Part shown: positions 15,332 to 24,153 of the stretch, piece by piece
Layout: every line of letters starts with the position of its first letter
How positions within the stretch are numbered: position 1 is the first letter of the stretch
From: Rhodospirillales bacterium Ga0074136
GTDB taxonomy: Bacteria; Pseudomonadota; Alphaproteobacteria; Acetobacterales; Acetobacteraceae
Assembly: GCA_001464375.1 (NCBI GenBank)
Contig: LNEW01000145.1
Span: forward strand, 162,330 to 226,329
Length of the DNA stretch: 64,000 nt
Direction: 5' to 3'
Program-made: the position numbers and the translations under genes
The notes under the pieces: generated by a model
Databases searched by the model: none
Told to the model about the DNA's origin: nothing
The model's input: the letters and a program-made list of their open reading frames with translations, nothing else

Positions 15332-17629
15332 ATGACGCCGCCCGCGCAACGCGGCCTCTCCCGCCGCCGTGTCGAGGATGACCGGTTCCTGCGCGGGCGC
15401 GGCCGATTCGTCGAGGACATCGCCGCGCCTGGCGCGCTGCACGCCGTCATGCTGCGATCGCCGCACGCGCATGCGCGCATCGTCGCGATCGATATCGCCG
15501 CCGCGCGCGCGATGCCGGGCGTGCGCGACATCCTCACCGCGGCCGATCTGGGCGCGGAAGGCCTCCGGCCGCTGCCCTGCGTCGCCAAGGTTGCCACACT
15601 GGCGCCGCTGGTCATTCCGCCGCGCCCCGCTTTGGCCGAAGGACGCGTCCGCCATGTCGGCGACCCGGTCGCCTTCGTCGTCGCGGACACGCTGGCGCAG
15701 GCCCGCGACGCCGCCGAGGCGATTGCGGTCGACTACGACACGCTGCCCGCTGTCACCGACGGCGCCGCCGCGCTGCGGGACGATGCGCCGGTGCTGTGGG
15801 ACCAGGCGCCGGGCAACCTGGCCTTTCGCTTCCAGAAGGGTGACGCAGCCGCGGTCGAGGCGGCCTTCGCGCGCGCGGCCACCATCGTCTCGATCGACCT
15901 CGTGAACAACCGCGTGACCGCCGCGCCGATGGAGACGCGGGCAGCAATCGCAACCTGGGATGCCACCGCGCAGTCCTTCCTGCTGGAGGTCACCGGACAG
16001 GGCGTGCACGCCATGCGCGACCAGCTCGCCACCGTGTTCGGCATCGCGCCCGATCGCATCCGCGTCGTGGCGCCCGATGTCGGCGGCGGCTTCGGCGCCA
16101 AGAACTTCATCTTCCCGGACTACGTGCTGGCGATGCTCGCCGCGCGCCGGCTTGGCCGGCCGGTGCGCTGGGTGTCGGAGCGCACGGAGGATTTCCTGTC
16201 GACCGTGCACGGCCGCGACAACCGCACGCAGGCGCGGCTCGCGCTGGACGCCGATGGCCGCTTCCTTGCGCTCCGGGCCGATACGGTGGCGAATATGGGC
16301 GCCTACCTGTCGGGCAGCGGGCCTGGCAGTTCGACCAGTTCGCCGGGTACCGCGATGGGCGGGTTGTACGACATCCCCGCGGTGTTCATGGATGTGCGCG
16401 GCGCCTTCACCAACACGGTGCCGATCGATGCGTATCGCGGCGCCGGCAAGCCCGAGGCCAACTACATCATCGAGCGCCTGGTCGACCTGGCGGCGCGGCG
16501 CATCGGCATCGATGCGCTCGAGCTGCGCCGGCGCAACCTGATTGCGTCCTTTCCGCATCGCACCGCGATGGGGATGACCATCGACTGCGGCGCGTTCGGC
16601 GCCAATCTCGACCGTGCCGCGGCCGCCGCGGATGTCGCCGGCTTCGCGCAGCGCCGCGCGGTGAGCGAGGCGCGCGGGATGCTGCGCGGGCTCGGCGTCG
16701 CCTGCTTCCTGGAGACATCGCGCGGCGCGCCGGGCGAATGGGCGGCGGTGCGCTTCGAACCCGCCGGCCGCGTGGCGCTGGCGCTCGGCACGCAATCCAA
16801 CGGCCAGGGGCACGAGACCAGTTTCCCGCAGGTCGCCGCCGACCTGCTGGGCCTGCCGATCGACATCTTCCACCTGGTGCAGGCCGATACGCGCGACGTC
16901 GCGCGCGGCCATGGCCATGGCGGTGCACGATCTCTCCACATGGGTGGCGAGGCGCTGGTGCGCGCGATCGACGCCGTGCTGCTGAAGGCCCGTGCGCTGG
17001 CGGCGCAACTGCTGCAGGCGCCGGAAGCCGCGCTGCGCTTCGCCGACGGACGATTCAGCGTGGCGGAGGACATGACCGGGCGTGGCGTCGGGCTGCTCGA
17101 CCTCGCGCGCGAAGCACCGGGGGCGCTGGACGCCGAGGTGGACAGCGACCTCGACCTCGTCACCTTCCCGAATGGCTGCCAGGTGGCGGAGGTCGAGGTC
17201 GATCCCGAGACCGGCCAGGTACGGCTCGATCGCTACACCGCCATCGACGACTACGGGCGCCTGGTGAACCCCATGCTGACCATCGGCCAGGTGCAGGGCG
17301 GCCTGGCGCAGGGCATCGGTCAGGCCATGCTGGAGGAGGTGGCCTATGATGGGGAGTCAGGCCAGATCCTGACCGCCTCGCTGATGGATTATTGCGTACC
17401 GCGGGCCGAGGACCTGCCGCCGCTCGACGTCACCTGCATCGAGGTGCCGACGGGCTCGAACCGCCTCGGCGTGAAGGGATCGGGCCAGGCCGGATGCATC
17501 GGCGCACCGCAGACGGTGATCCATGCGGTGCTCGACGCCCTCGCGCCGCTGGGGATCGAGGCGATCGACATGCCCGTCACGCCGATGAAGGTCTGGACGG
17601 CGATCCGTGCGGCCCGGCCCGCCGGATGA
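15332..17629 (+). CDS. Xanthine dehydrogenase family molybdopterin-binding (large) subunit, orphan
   Basis: A 765-residue molybdenum hydroxylase large subunit. It begins with the aldehyde oxidase a/b hammerhead domain (DDRFLRGRGRFVEDI, LRSPHAHARI) and continues with the molybdopterin-binding domains, including GGGFGAKN. The active-site loop reads AYRGAGKPEA, the form II type seen in CO-dehydrogenase-like proteins of unknown substrate. The conserved C-terminal glutamate is expected in GVKGSGQAGCIGAP. The usual partner subunits, the 2Fe-2S small subunit and the FAD medium subunit, are not adjacent on either side. It must pair with products encoded elsewhere or be inactive alone. Confidence 0.88.
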   Translation: MTPPAQRGLSRRRVEDDRFLRGRGRFVEDIAAPGALHAVMLRSPHAHARIVAIDIAAARAMPGVRDILTAADLGAEGLRPLPCVAKVATLAPLVIPPRPALAEGRVRHVGDPVAFVVADTLAQARDAAEAIAVDYDTLPAVTDGAAALRDDAPVLWDQAPGNLAFRFQKGDAAAVEAAFARAATIVSIDLVNNRVTAAPMETRAAIATWDATAQSFLLEVTGQGVHAMRDQLATVFGIAPDRIRVVAPDVGGGFGAKNFIFPDYVLAMLAARRLGRPVRWVSERTEDFLSTVHGRDNRTQARLALDADGRFLALRADTVANMGAYLSGSGPGSSTSSPGTAMGGLYDIPAVFMDVRGAFTNTVPIDAYRGAGKPEANYIIERLVDLAARRIGIDALELRRRNLIASFPHRTAMGMTIDCGAFGANLDRAAAAADVAGFAQRRAVSEARGMLRGLGVACFLETSRGAPGEWAAVRFEPAGRVALALGTQSNGQGHETSFPQVAADLLGLPIDIFHLVQADTRDVARGHGHGGARSLHMGGEALVRAIDAVLLKARALAAQLLQAPEAALRFADGRFSVAEDMTGRGVGLLDLAREAPGALDAEVDSDLDLVTFPNGCQVAEVEVDPETGQVRLDRYTAIDDYGRLVNPMLTIGQVQGGLAQGIGQAMLEEVAYDGESGQILTASLMDYCVPRAEDLPPLDVTCIEVPTGSNRLGVKGSGQAGCIGAPQTVIHAVLDALAPLGIEAIDMPVTPMKVWTAIRAARPAG

Positions 17630-17633
17630 TCGT

Positions 17634-17661
17634 GACGCGCCGTCGTTCCGCTGCGCGCGTC
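17634..17661. terminator. Hairpin between convergent molybdo-subunit and glgX-malQ genes
   Basis: GACGCGC at 17634-17640 pairs with GCGCGTC at 17655-17661 around a 14-base loop and is followed by GCGTTCTCT. It fills the 40-base gap between two convergent genes, so it may serve both as a bidirectional terminator. Confidence 0.4.
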
Positions 17662-17669
17662 GCGTTCTC

Positions 17670-20600
17670 TCACCCCGCGCCACGGCGCTGCGCCAGCGCA
17701 TCCAGGATGCCCTCGGCGAAGTCGCCGGTAAGCAGGCGCTCGGTCGTCACCGGCAGGCGGCGCCGCCAGTTCGGGCGCTCGCGGTCGGTACCGGGCAGGT
17801 TCACGCCGATGCGCTCACCCGCGAGGTCCTCAGCCTGTACCAGCATCACCCGGCTTGGTGCCGCCGCGACGAAGCGGTGCACGGCAGCCGCCGTCGCGGC
17901 ACTGAATCGGTCCGATGGCGTATCGCAGGCGGCGGCAAGGGCCGCGCGTTCCCGTGCACGCGACGCCATCGCGGCGGCCGCCTCCGCCGCCGTGACCAGC
18001 CCGAGCGCCGCGCGTTCGTCGATATCCGCACCCTCCCACCAGCCCGCCAGCGTCGCGAGATCGTGGGTCGACACGCAGGCCGCAGCCAGCGCCGGCCAGC
18101 TGCTCGGTGCGCGGAAGCCGTCGCCCTCGCCTTCGAACCACAACACGCGATAGGCCAGTACGCGTGCCGCGGCCAGGCGATCCGCGAAGCCTTCCGGCAC
18201 GGTGCCGAGCGCCTCGCCCACCACCGCGCAGCCCGCCACGCGGCTTTCCCGCGTGAGCGTCGCGAGCAGGCCAGCCCCATCGAAGCCGAGGTAGCAGCCC
18301 TCATGCGCCCGCGCGCCCTCGGGCACGATGAACAGCCGCTCGAGCCCCATCGCGTGGTCGAGCCGCAGCGCGCGGGCATGGCGCATATTGGCCCTCAGCA
18401 GCGCGGCGAAGCCCGCGTGGTCCTCTGCCTCCGAGGCGTGCGGATGCGGCACCGGCAAGCCCCAGACCTGGCCATCGGCGGAAAACGGATCGGGCGGCGC
18501 GCCGATCGAGAAGCCGCGCAGGAAGGCGCCGGGCTGCGACCAGACTTCCGCACCATCCGGCGCGGCGCCGACCGCGACGTCGCGATACAGCCCGGGCCCT
18601 GACGCCGCGGCGGCGGCGAGTTGCCGGTCGCACATCCATTGCAGCGCGGCGTGGAAGCGGATGGCATCGGTGGATGCCGCGCGGAAGCCCGCCATGGCCG
18701 TGTCCACGGGATGCGCGCAGCCCGCCGGCCAGCGCTGCGCACCGCAGTGTTCGGACAACGCGACGAAGGTGGCGAAGGTCTCGAGCGCCGCGCCGCGTTC
18801 CGCGCGAAAGGCGGCCAGCGCGGCATGGTCGGGCGGCAACGCCGCGACGGCGGCGTCGAGCACCGCGCGCTTCGCCGCCCAGGCAGCAGGGTAGTCGACC
18901 AGTGCGCCGGCGCGCAGCGCGGCGAAGACCGGCGCTTGGCGGTCCAGCGCCGCGCGCACCGCCGGTGCACCGCCGATCTCCGGCAGCGCGGTCACATCGA
19001 GCAGCACGGGTTCGAGGAAGCGCCGGTCGGAGGGCTGGTACGGGCTGGCGCGGTCGCGCTGCACCGGCATCAGCGCATGCGGCGGGCTCAGCCCGACCAG
19101 CGCCGCGCCGCGCGCCGCCGCTGCACGCGCCAGTAGCGCGACCGCGGTGTAGTCGCCGATGCCCTGGTCGGACTCATGCCGCAGCGCGAAGGCCTGCGCC
19201 GCGATGCCGAAGCAGCGGCCGTGCGGCGCGTCGTGGCACTGGCCGGGAACGGGTGCCGCGCGCCTGGGCGCGGCGCGGCGACGGGCCAGGCTGTCACGCG
19301 CCTGTGCGGCGGTCTCCGCGGGCAGGCCGAGCGCGCCCAACACGGCGCGCAGCGTGCCCTCCGGCACCGCATGGTGCGTACCCGCGATGTCGTGCCAGCT
19401 AGTGGCGATGCCGGCCGCCGCCGAGAGTTCCGCGATCAGCGACGGATCAGCCGCCGCCGGTGCGCGTGGCCCGCGCGGCGCGTCGGCGAACCACGCGACC
19501 GACCGTGGCGCCAGCACTACCGTCGCGTCGGCTGCGCCCTCGCGCGATGGATCACCGCTGTCGGCGAGCCATCGCCAGTCGCCCGGGGGCAGGTGCAACG
19601 TCGCGCTGCTGTCGCCGCCGTGCAGTGCCACCAGCGCCCGCGCGCCGGCGTGATGCAGCAGCATCGCCACGCTGCGTGCCGCCGGATCGGTCCAGTCGGC
19701 CTGCGTCACGGGTCCGCCGTCCAGCCGCAGCCAGCGCAGGTCCGCCTCGCCGGACGCGTCGGGCGCGCCCGTCAACGGCGCCGTGCCGGCCAGCGCCGGG
19801 TGCGCGCGTCGTGCCGCCACCAGCCGCGCCGTGAAATCGATCAGCGCCTGGTCCGCGTCGTCCCAGTCGAACCAGGATGCCGCATTGTCCTGGCACCAGG
19901 CGTTGTTGTTGCCGCCCTGGCTGCGCCCGGCCTCATCGCCCATCGAGAGCATCGGCGTGCCGCGCGCCGCCAGCAACGTCGCCAGCAGCGCACGCACATC
20001 CGCGCGGCGACGCGCGACGATGGCGGAGTCGGGCGTGGCGCCCTCGATGCCGTGGTTCCAGGACAGGTTGTCGCCGGCGCCGTCGCGGTTCTGCTCGCCA
20101 TTCGCGGCATTGTGCTTGTGTGCGTGGCTGACCAGGTCGGCCAGGGTGAAGCCGTCATGCGCGGTGATGAGGTTGACGCTGTCGGTTGCCGGGCGCGTGC
20201 CGAAGACATCGCGCGACCCCGCCATCCGCGTCGCGGCCTCGCCGAGGCTGCCGGCATCGCCGCGCCAGAAGCGGCGGATGCCGTCGCGGAAGCGGTCGTT
20301 CCACTCGCCCCAGCCTGGCGCGAAGGCCCCGAGGCGATGGCCGTGATGCCCGACATCCCAGGGTTCGGCGATGACCCAGCGGTCACGCAGCAGCGGGTCC
20401 TGGCGCATCGCCTGCAGCAGCGGCGCATCCGGGTCGAAGCCGCCGTCGCGCCGCCCGAGCGTGGTCGCGAGGTCAAGCCGCAGCCCCGCCAGCCCGGCCT
20501 GCCCGACCCAGTGGCGCATCGCGTCCATCGCAAGCCGCAACGGCCAGGGCCGGTCGAGCGCCACCGCATGACCGCAGCCGGTTTCGTTCACGTAGCGCCC

Positions 20601-21431
20601 GGCCGCATCGGTGCGATACCAGGCCGCGTCGCCAAGCCCGCGAAGCGAGAGCGTGGGGCCGTGCGCGTCGCCTTCCCCCGAGTGGTTCAACACCACGTCG
20701 AGGATGGTGCCGATGCCGGCCTCCGCCAGCGCGGCGACGGCGGCCCGCACCTCCGCCATGCCGCCGGGCGCAAGGCGCGGTTCCGGCGCAAGCCAGCCGA
20801 CCGGATTGTAGCCCCAGTAGTTGGTCAGGCCGAGCGGCGCGAGCTGCCGCTCATCCGCCCAGGCCCATGCGGGCATCAGTTCGACATGCGTCACGCCGAG
20901 GCGCTCCAGATGCGCGATGGCCGCGGGATGCGCGAGGCCGGCGAATGTGCCGCGGATCGCTTCGGGAATGTCGGGATGCGTGCGCGTGAAGCCGCGCACA
21001 TGCATTTCGTAGATCACCCGCGCGCCGCTGCAGGCGGGCGGCGGCGGTGCGCTCGGCAGCGGCGCCGCCAGCACCGCCTTGGGCATCGCGGCCGCGCTGT
21101 CGGCGCCGAATTCGAACAGCGACGGATGCGTCGCGAAGGGCCTGTCGATGGCGCGTGCCCAGGGGTCGAGCAGCAGCTTCGCGGGGTCGAAGCGCAGCGC
21201 GGCGGGACCATGTGCGCGCAGGCCGTAGCGTGTGCCCGCCGCCAGGTCCGGCACCTCGCCGTGGAACACATCGCCGGTGCGCCCTGGCAGGCGCCAGCGC
21301 GCCACTTCCCGCGCACCGTCGGCGTCGAAGACGCAAAGGTCGATCGCCGTGGCCCCTGGCGCCGGGATGGCGATGCTGGCGCCGCGTTCGGTCAGATGGA
21401 CGCCGAGCGGTTCCGCCGCACCGTCATCCAT
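17670..21431 (-). CDS. glgX-malQ: Fused glycogen debranching enzyme and 4-alpha-glucanotransferase (GlgX-MalQ)
   Basis: A 1253-residue two-enzyme fusion. Residues 1 to about 650 are a GlgX-type isoamylase: an N-terminal sugar-binding domain and a GH13 barrel with catalytic Asp320 (LRLDLA), Glu356 (IAEPWD) and Asp426 (TAHDGF). Residues about 660-1253 are a GH77 amylomaltase, with DQGIGDY, SPYQPSDRRF, Asp1025 (LRLDHAMG), Glu1073 (GEALGTVP) and Asp1124 (STHDLATL). GlgX removes short branches from phosphorylase limit dextrin and MalQ disproportionates the released maltodextrins, so the fusion would couple debranching to recycling. It is the last gene of the glg operon and its start overlaps the glgA end by 8 bases. 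All six catalytic residues are present, so both halves look active. Confidence 0.93.
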   Translation of the reverse strand: MDDGAAEPLGVHLTERGASIAIPAPGATAIDLCVFDADGAREVARWRLPGRTGDVFHGEVPDLAAGTRYGLRAHGPAALRFDPAKLLLDPWARAIDRPFATHPSLFEFGADSAAAMPKAVLAAPLPSAPPPPACSGARVIYEMHVRGFTRTHPDIPEAIRGTFAGLAHPAAIAHLERLGVTHVELMPAWAWADERQLAPLGLTNYWGYNPVGWLAPEPRLAPGGMAEVRAAVAALAEAGIGTILDVVLNHSGEGDAHGPTLSLRGLGDAAWYRTDAAGRYVNETGCGHAVALDRPWPLRLAMDAMRHWVGQAGLAGLRLDLATTLGRRDGGFDPDAPLLQAMRQDPLLRDRWVIAEPWDVGHHGHRLGAFAPGWGEWNDRFRDGIRRFWRGDAGSLGEAATRMAGSRDVFGTRPATDSVNLITAHDGFTLADLVSHAHKHNAANGEQNRDGAGDNLSWNHGIEGATPDSAIVARRRADVRALLATLLAARGTPMLSMGDEAGRSQGGNNNAWCQDNAASWFDWDDADQALIDFTARLVAARRAHPALAGTAPLTGAPDASGEADLRWLRLDGGPVTQADWTDPAARSVAMLLHHAGARALVALHGGDSSATLHLPPGDWRWLADSGDPSREGAADATVVLAPRSVAWFADAPRGPRAPAAADPSLIAELSAAAGIATSWHDIAGTHHAVPEGTLRAVLGALGLPAETAAQARDSLARRRAAPRRAAPVPGQCHDAPHGRCFGIAAQAFALRHESDQGIGDYTAVALLARAAAARGAALVGLSPPHALMPVQRDRASPYQPSDRRFLEPVLLDVTALPEIGGAPAVRAALDRQAPVFAALRAGALVDYPAAWAAKRAVLDAAVAALPPDHAALAAFRAERGAALETFATFVALSEHCGAQRWPAGCAHPVDTAMAGFRAASTDAIRFHAALQWMCDRQLAAAAASGPGLYRDVAVGAAPDGAEVWSQPGAFLRGFSIGAPPDPFSADGQVWGLPVPHPHASEAEDHAGFAALLRANMRHARALRLDHAMGLERLFIVPEGARAHEGCYLGFDGAGLLATLTRESRVAGCAVVGEALGTVPEGFADRLAAARVLAYRVLWFEGEGDGFRAPSSWPALAAACVSTHDLATLAGWWEGADIDERAALGLVTAAEAAAAMASRARERAALAAACDTPSDRFSAATAAAVHRFVAAAPSRVMLVQAEDLAGERIGVNLPGTDRERPNWRRRLPVTTERLLTGDFAEGILDALAQRRGAG

Positions 21432-22854
21432 GCCGCGCCGCCAGGCCCTTCAGCAGCGCCGCATAGCGCGCGGCCGACGGCCCCCAGGAGACGTCGGTCG
21501 CCATGCCGTTCGCCTGCATCGCGCGCCAGGTGGGCGCGTCGGAAAACAACGCCAGCGCGCGGCGCAGGCCGGCCGCGAGGGCATCGGCACGCCCCGGCGC
21601 GACCTGGATGCCGGTGGCGCAGCCTGCCGCCAACGCCATCGGGCTGGCATCGATCACGGTGTCGTTCAGCCCGCCGGTGCGCGCGACCACCGGCACCGCG
21701 CCGTAGCGCAGGGCGGCCAGTTGCGCGAGCCCGCAGGGCTCGAAGCGCGAGGGCACGACCAGCATGTCGGCGCCGCCATAGACCAGCCGCGCCAGGCCCT
21801 CGTCGAAGCCGATGAAGGCGCCGGCACGGCCTTCATGCGCGGCGGCAAAGCGCCGGCAGGCGTGTTCGAGCGCCGCCTCGCCCGATCCCAGCAGCGCCAG
21901 CTGCGCGCCGCCCTGCATCAGCGCCGGCGCGGCCTCGATCAGGAGGTCCGCGCCCTTCTGCCAGGCCAGGCGGCCGACGAAGGCCACCAACGGCACCTTC
22001 GCATCGACCGCCAACCCGAAGCGTGCCTGCAAGGCCGCCTTGTTCGCCGCGCGCGGCGCCGGGTCGGTGGCGGAGAACCGGGCCGCCAGCGCCGCATCGC
22101 CGGCGGGGTCCCAGTCCGCGACATCGAGGCCGTTGAGGATGCCGTGCAGATCCTCCGCGCGCCCGCGCAGGAGGCCATCGAGACCCATGCCGCCCTCGGC
22201 CGTCAGGATCTCCTCGGCGTAGCTCGGCGAGACGGTGTTGATGGCATCCGCAAACCACAGCCCCGCCTTCAGGAAGCCGACCGCGCCGTAGTATTCGAGG
22301 CCGTCGCGCGCGAAGGCGGCCGGCGGCAGACCCAGCAAGGGAAACACTGCCGCGGGAAATTTTCCCTGGTAGGCCATGTTGTGGATCGTGAAGAGGCACG
22401 GGATGCGCCGCGGCGCGAAACGCAGATAGGCCGGTACCAGACCGGCCTGCCAGTCATGCGCGTGCAGCACGTCGATGCGTTGTGCCTGCGCGAACGCGGC
22501 AGCGGCACGCCCCAGGGCGGCGAAGCGGACCGCGTTGTCGCCCCATTCGCCGCCACCCGGCGCGACATACGGTCCGCCGGGCCGATCGAACAGATGCGGC
22601 GCATCCAGCGCGAGAATGCCCGGCACGCGGCGCGACGTGAGGATGCGTGCCGGTCCGCCGAACAGGTCGGGCAGGTCCAGCACCGTGCTACCGCGCCCGA
22701 ATGCGGCCAGCACCGCGCGATAGCCTGGCAGCAGCGTCATGACCTCCACGCCCTGCGCCGCCAGCGCGCCCGGCAACGCCCCGACCGCATCTGCCAGCCC
22801 GCCGGTCTTGACCAGCGGATAGGCTTCCGATGCGACGGCGAGGACTCTGACCAC
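21424..22854 (-). CDS. glgA: Glycogen synthase (ADP-glucose type)
   Basis: A 476-residue GT5 glycosyltransferase of standard length. The N-terminal KTGGLADA binds ADP-glucose, and the C-terminal SRFEPCGLAQLAALRYG carries the conserved glutamate/cysteine loop, followed by RTGGLNDTV. It extends alpha-1,4-glucan chains from ADP-glucose made by the adjacent GlgC. The start ATG at 22854 lies 3 bases after the glgC stop, and its end overlaps the glgX-malQ start, so it is translated within the glg operon. Confidence 0.95.
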   Translation of the reverse strand: MVRVLAVASEAYPLVKTGGLADAVGALPGALAAQGVEVMTLLPGYRAVLAAFGRGSTVLDLPDLFGGPARILTSRRVPGILALDAPHLFDRPGGPYVAPGGGEWGDNAVRFAALGRAAAAFAQAQRIDVLHAHDWQAGLVPAYLRFAPRRIPCLFTIHNMAYQGKFPAAVFPLLGLPPAAFARDGLEYYGAVGFLKAGLWFADAINTVSPSYAEEILTAEGGMGLDGLLRGRAEDLHGILNGLDVADWDPAGDAALAARFSATDPAPRAANKAALQARFGLAVDAKVPLVAFVGRLAWQKGADLLIEAAPALMQGGAQLALLGSGEAALEHACRRFAAAHEGRAGAFIGFDEGLARLVYGGADMLVVPSRFEPCGLAQLAALRYGAVPVVARTGGLNDTVIDASPMALAAGCATGIQVAPGRADALAAGLRRALALFSDAPTWRAMQANGMATDVSWGPSAARYAALLKGLAARHG

Positions 22855-22857
22855 CGC

Positions 22858-24126
22858 TCAGCCCAGCCGGTCGATCATCGGTTGCGTGATCAGGCAGACG
22901 CCGGTCTCGGTACGGCGGAAGCGTGCCTCGTCGGCCTCGGGGTCCTCGCCCACCACCAGGCCGGGCGGGATGCGCACGCCGCGATCCACCACCACCTTCG
23001 TCAGCCGCGCCCCGCGCCCGATGTCCACATTCGGCAGCACCACCGCGCCATCCAGCGCGGCGTAGGAATGCACATGCGTGCCGGTCGACAGCAGCGAATG
23101 CCGCACCAGCCCACCCGAGACGATGCAGCCGCCTGAGACGAGCGAGGAGATCGCCTCGCCGCGCCGCCCATCGACGTCGTGCACGAATTTGGCCGGCGGC
23201 GTCACCTCGGCATGGGTCCAGATCGGCCAGGCTCGGTCGTACAGGTCGAGGTCGGGCACGATCTCGGTCAGGTCGACATTGGCCTGCCAATAGGCATCCA
23301 CCGTGCCGACATCGCGCCAGTACAACGACGCCTCGGCACCGGACCGCACGCAGGAATTCTCGAAGCGATGCGCGTAGGCGCGGCCGTGCCTGACGATGTG
23401 CGGGATCAGGTCCTTGCCGAAATCATGGCTCGATCCGGGCTCGTGGTGGTCACGGTGCAGCTGTTCGGACAGGAAGCGCGTGTCGAACACATAGATGCCC
23501 ATGGAGGCCAGCGCCTTGTCGGGCTCGCCGGGAATTCCCGGCGGGTCGGCGGGCTTCTCGACGAAATCGGTGATGCGGTCGGTCCCGTCCACATGCATCA
23601 CGCCGAAGCTGCTTGCTTCCGCGCGCGGCAGCACGAAGCAGCCGACCGTCACGTCGGCGCCGGTGGCGACGTGCTGCGCCAGCATCACCTCGTAGTCCAT
23701 CTTGTAGATGTGGTCGCCGGCCAGGATGACCATGAAGCGCGGCGCATAGTCCTCGATGATGTCGAGGTTCTGGAACACCGCATCCGCCGTGCCGAGATAC
23801 CAGGAGCGTTCATCCACGCGCTGGCTGGCAGGCAGGATGTCGAAGGTCTCGTTGCGTTCGGGGCGCAGGAAGTTCCAGCCGCGCTGGAGGTGGCGGATCA
23901 GGCTGTGCGCCTTGTACTGCGTGGCCACCGCGATGCGCCGGATGCCGGAATTGAGCGCGTTCGACAGCGAGAAGTCGATGATGCGCGACTTGCCGCCGAA
24001 GAACACCGCCGGCTTGGCGCGGCGGTCCGTCAGCTCCTGCAGCCGTGACCCACGGCCGCCGGCCAGGACATAGGCAAGCGCCTGGCGGGCATAGGGTGGA
24101 CCGATGGCGGGGCGTTCATCCGGCAT
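22858..24126 (-). CDS. glgC: Glucose-1-phosphate adenylyltransferase
   Basis: A 422-residue ADP-glucose pyrophosphorylase. The nucleotide-binding [11 protein letters not shown], the substrate region [29 protein letters not shown] and FVEKP are all present, and the C-terminal half is a left-handed beta-helix that carries allosteric control. It makes ADP-glucose from ATP and glucose-1-phosphate and is the committed step of bacterial glycogen synthesis. It follows glgB by 27 bases and precedes glgA by 3 bases in the leftward operon. Confidence 0.96.
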   Translation of the reverse strand: MPDERPAIGPPYARQALAYVLAGGRGSRLQELTDRRAKPAVFFGGKSRIIDFSLSNALNSGIRRIAVATQYKAHSLIRHLQRGWNFLRPERNETFDILPASQRVDERSWYLGTADAVFQNLDIIEDYAPRFMVILAGDHIYKMDYEVMLAQHVATGADVTVGCFVLPRAEASSFGVMHVDGTDRITDFVEKPADPPGIPGEPDKALASMGIYVFDTRFLSEQLHRDHHEPGSSHDFGKDLIPHIVRHGRAYAHRFENSCVRSGAEASLYWRDVGTVDAYWQANVDLTEIVPDLDLYDRAWPIWTHAEVTPPAKFVHDVDGRRGEAISSLVSGGCIVSGGLVRHSLLSTGTHVHSYAALDGAVVLPNVDIGRGARLTKVVVDRGVRIPPGLVVGEDPEADEARFRRTETGVCLITQPMIDRLG

Positions 24127-24153
24127 GGGGTGTTCCTGTCCTCCGTCGCGCCA

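Noticed and set aside
19176..21815. An 879-codon plus-strand open frame across glgX-malQ
   Set aside because: The protein is Arg/Ala/Pro/His-rich with no recognisable motif, and the minus strand carries a clear catalytic fusion protein.
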